In this document: in pieces, positions 30,058 to 30,304 of the stretch
How the letters are laid out: each line of letters starts with the position of its first letter
Position numbering within the stretch: position 1 is the first letter of the stretch
IMG/VR virus record: IMGVR_UViG_3300051212_001285
Coordinates: 1-30,304 of that record
Length of the DNA: 30,304 nucleotides
Reading direction: 5' to 3' (one strand)
From: a virus
Notes under the pieces: generated by a model
What the model was told of the DNA's origin: nothing
The model's input: the letters and a program-made list of their open reading frames with translations, nothing else
The model's database searches: none
Position numbers and translations under genes: made by a program

Positions 30058-30304
30058 ATGTTTCACCATTTGACATTAGCTGTTCGAGACCGTGTGATTA
30101 GAGAGTTGAGAGACTTTTGGTCTAATCACCCAAGATACCCTGACTTTGCTAAGAATATACAGGGGAAGTACTCATTTGACGAGCGCCCTCAGTTCGGCAT
30201 GGTTGTGAGAACAGGTGGAGCAAATAATGTGGTTTTGAGTCCCGATAACTTCATAGGAACTGTAGAAGGCTATGTGTCTTTAGCGAAGTTTCCGGGGAGA
30301 CCAT
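30058..30304 (+). CDS. N-terminal part of a probable structural protein (cut by the window edge)
   Basis: The frame opens at ATG 30058 with AAGGAG 7 nt upstream, and runs off the end (82 residues seen). It starts MFHHLTLAVRDRVIRELRDF, followed by YSFDERPQFGMVVRTGGA and VVLSPDNFIGTVEGYV. I recall this N-terminal style (helix, then a beta-rich part on 'YSFxxRPQ') from conserved proteins of other large phages, probably tail or baseplate parts, but cannot name the family with certainty. Confidence 0.6.
   Translation, partial: MFHHLTLAVRDRVIRELRDFWSNHPRYPDFAKNIQGKYSFDERPQFGMVVRTGGANNVVLSPDNFIGTVEGYVSLAKFPGRP

Noticed and set aside
1-30304. tRNA, rRNA or insertion sequences
   Set aside because: I saw no cloverleaf-like sequence, no transposase ORF and no terminal inverted repeats of an IS; the only mobile element supported is the intein.

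Overview
The window looks like part of a large tailed-phage genome, probably a T4-like or jumbo myovirus, covering its head-assembly module and some accessory genes. The gene order portal, internal/core proteins, prohead protease, acidic scaffold-like protein, decoration-like protein, major capsid protein follows the logic of the T4 head cluster (20-21-22-23). Almost every gene is on the + strand, packed tightly, with Shine-Dalgarno (SD) sequences. The host cannot be named from the sequence. A small lipoprotein with a lipobox fits a bacterial, perhaps Gram-negative, host.

Region by region: (1) 1-2080 holds the tail of an unknown gene, an 80-residue ORF and the portal. (2) 2124-7447 is a chain of three overlapping frames. 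The junctions are A-rich (one is a run of ten A) and the third frame has no ATG, GTG or TTG near its beginning. This may be one giant polypeptide needing two frameshifts, or a pair of homopolymer indels. (3) 7447-10059 is a prohead protease with a 402-residue LAGLIDADG intein placed just after its probable catalytic serine. (4) 10082-14259 is a high-expression capsid block: scaffold-like protein with acidic repeats, a decoration-like protein, the HK97-fold capsid protein and a small partner. It ends near a 17-bp perfect stem-loop. (5) 14456-15983 holds three small genes that share a nearly identical 20-residue N-terminal tag on unrelated bodies, reminiscent of T4 internal proteins. (6) 16139-24976 holds a multi-HTH protein and a run of probable virion proteins, including two paralogues that flank a Dps-type ferritin domain fused to an Arg/Lys-rich segment. 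(7) 25111-26714 is a small lipoprotein, a class III nucleotidyl cyclase with a membrane anchor, and a two-helix membrane protein overlapping the cyclase by ATGA. (8) 26727-30304 is a mixed-strand accessory region: an unknown minus-strand gene, a protein ending in a possible HGT-type ADP-ribosyltransferase fold, an orphan DNA methyltransferase, a 64-residue ORF and the start of a further probable structural gene.

Two patterns run across the window. Many start codons follow, or are the last paired base of, a stem-loop that holds the ribosome binding site; the best cases have 11 to 16 bp. Many predicted virion proteins repeat a short [RK]-x-A-S motif, which could be a maturation-protease or head-targeting signal. 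The strongest candidates for an undescribed system are the phage cyclase with its overlapping membrane partner, the tagged three-gene family, and the hairpin-controlled starts.
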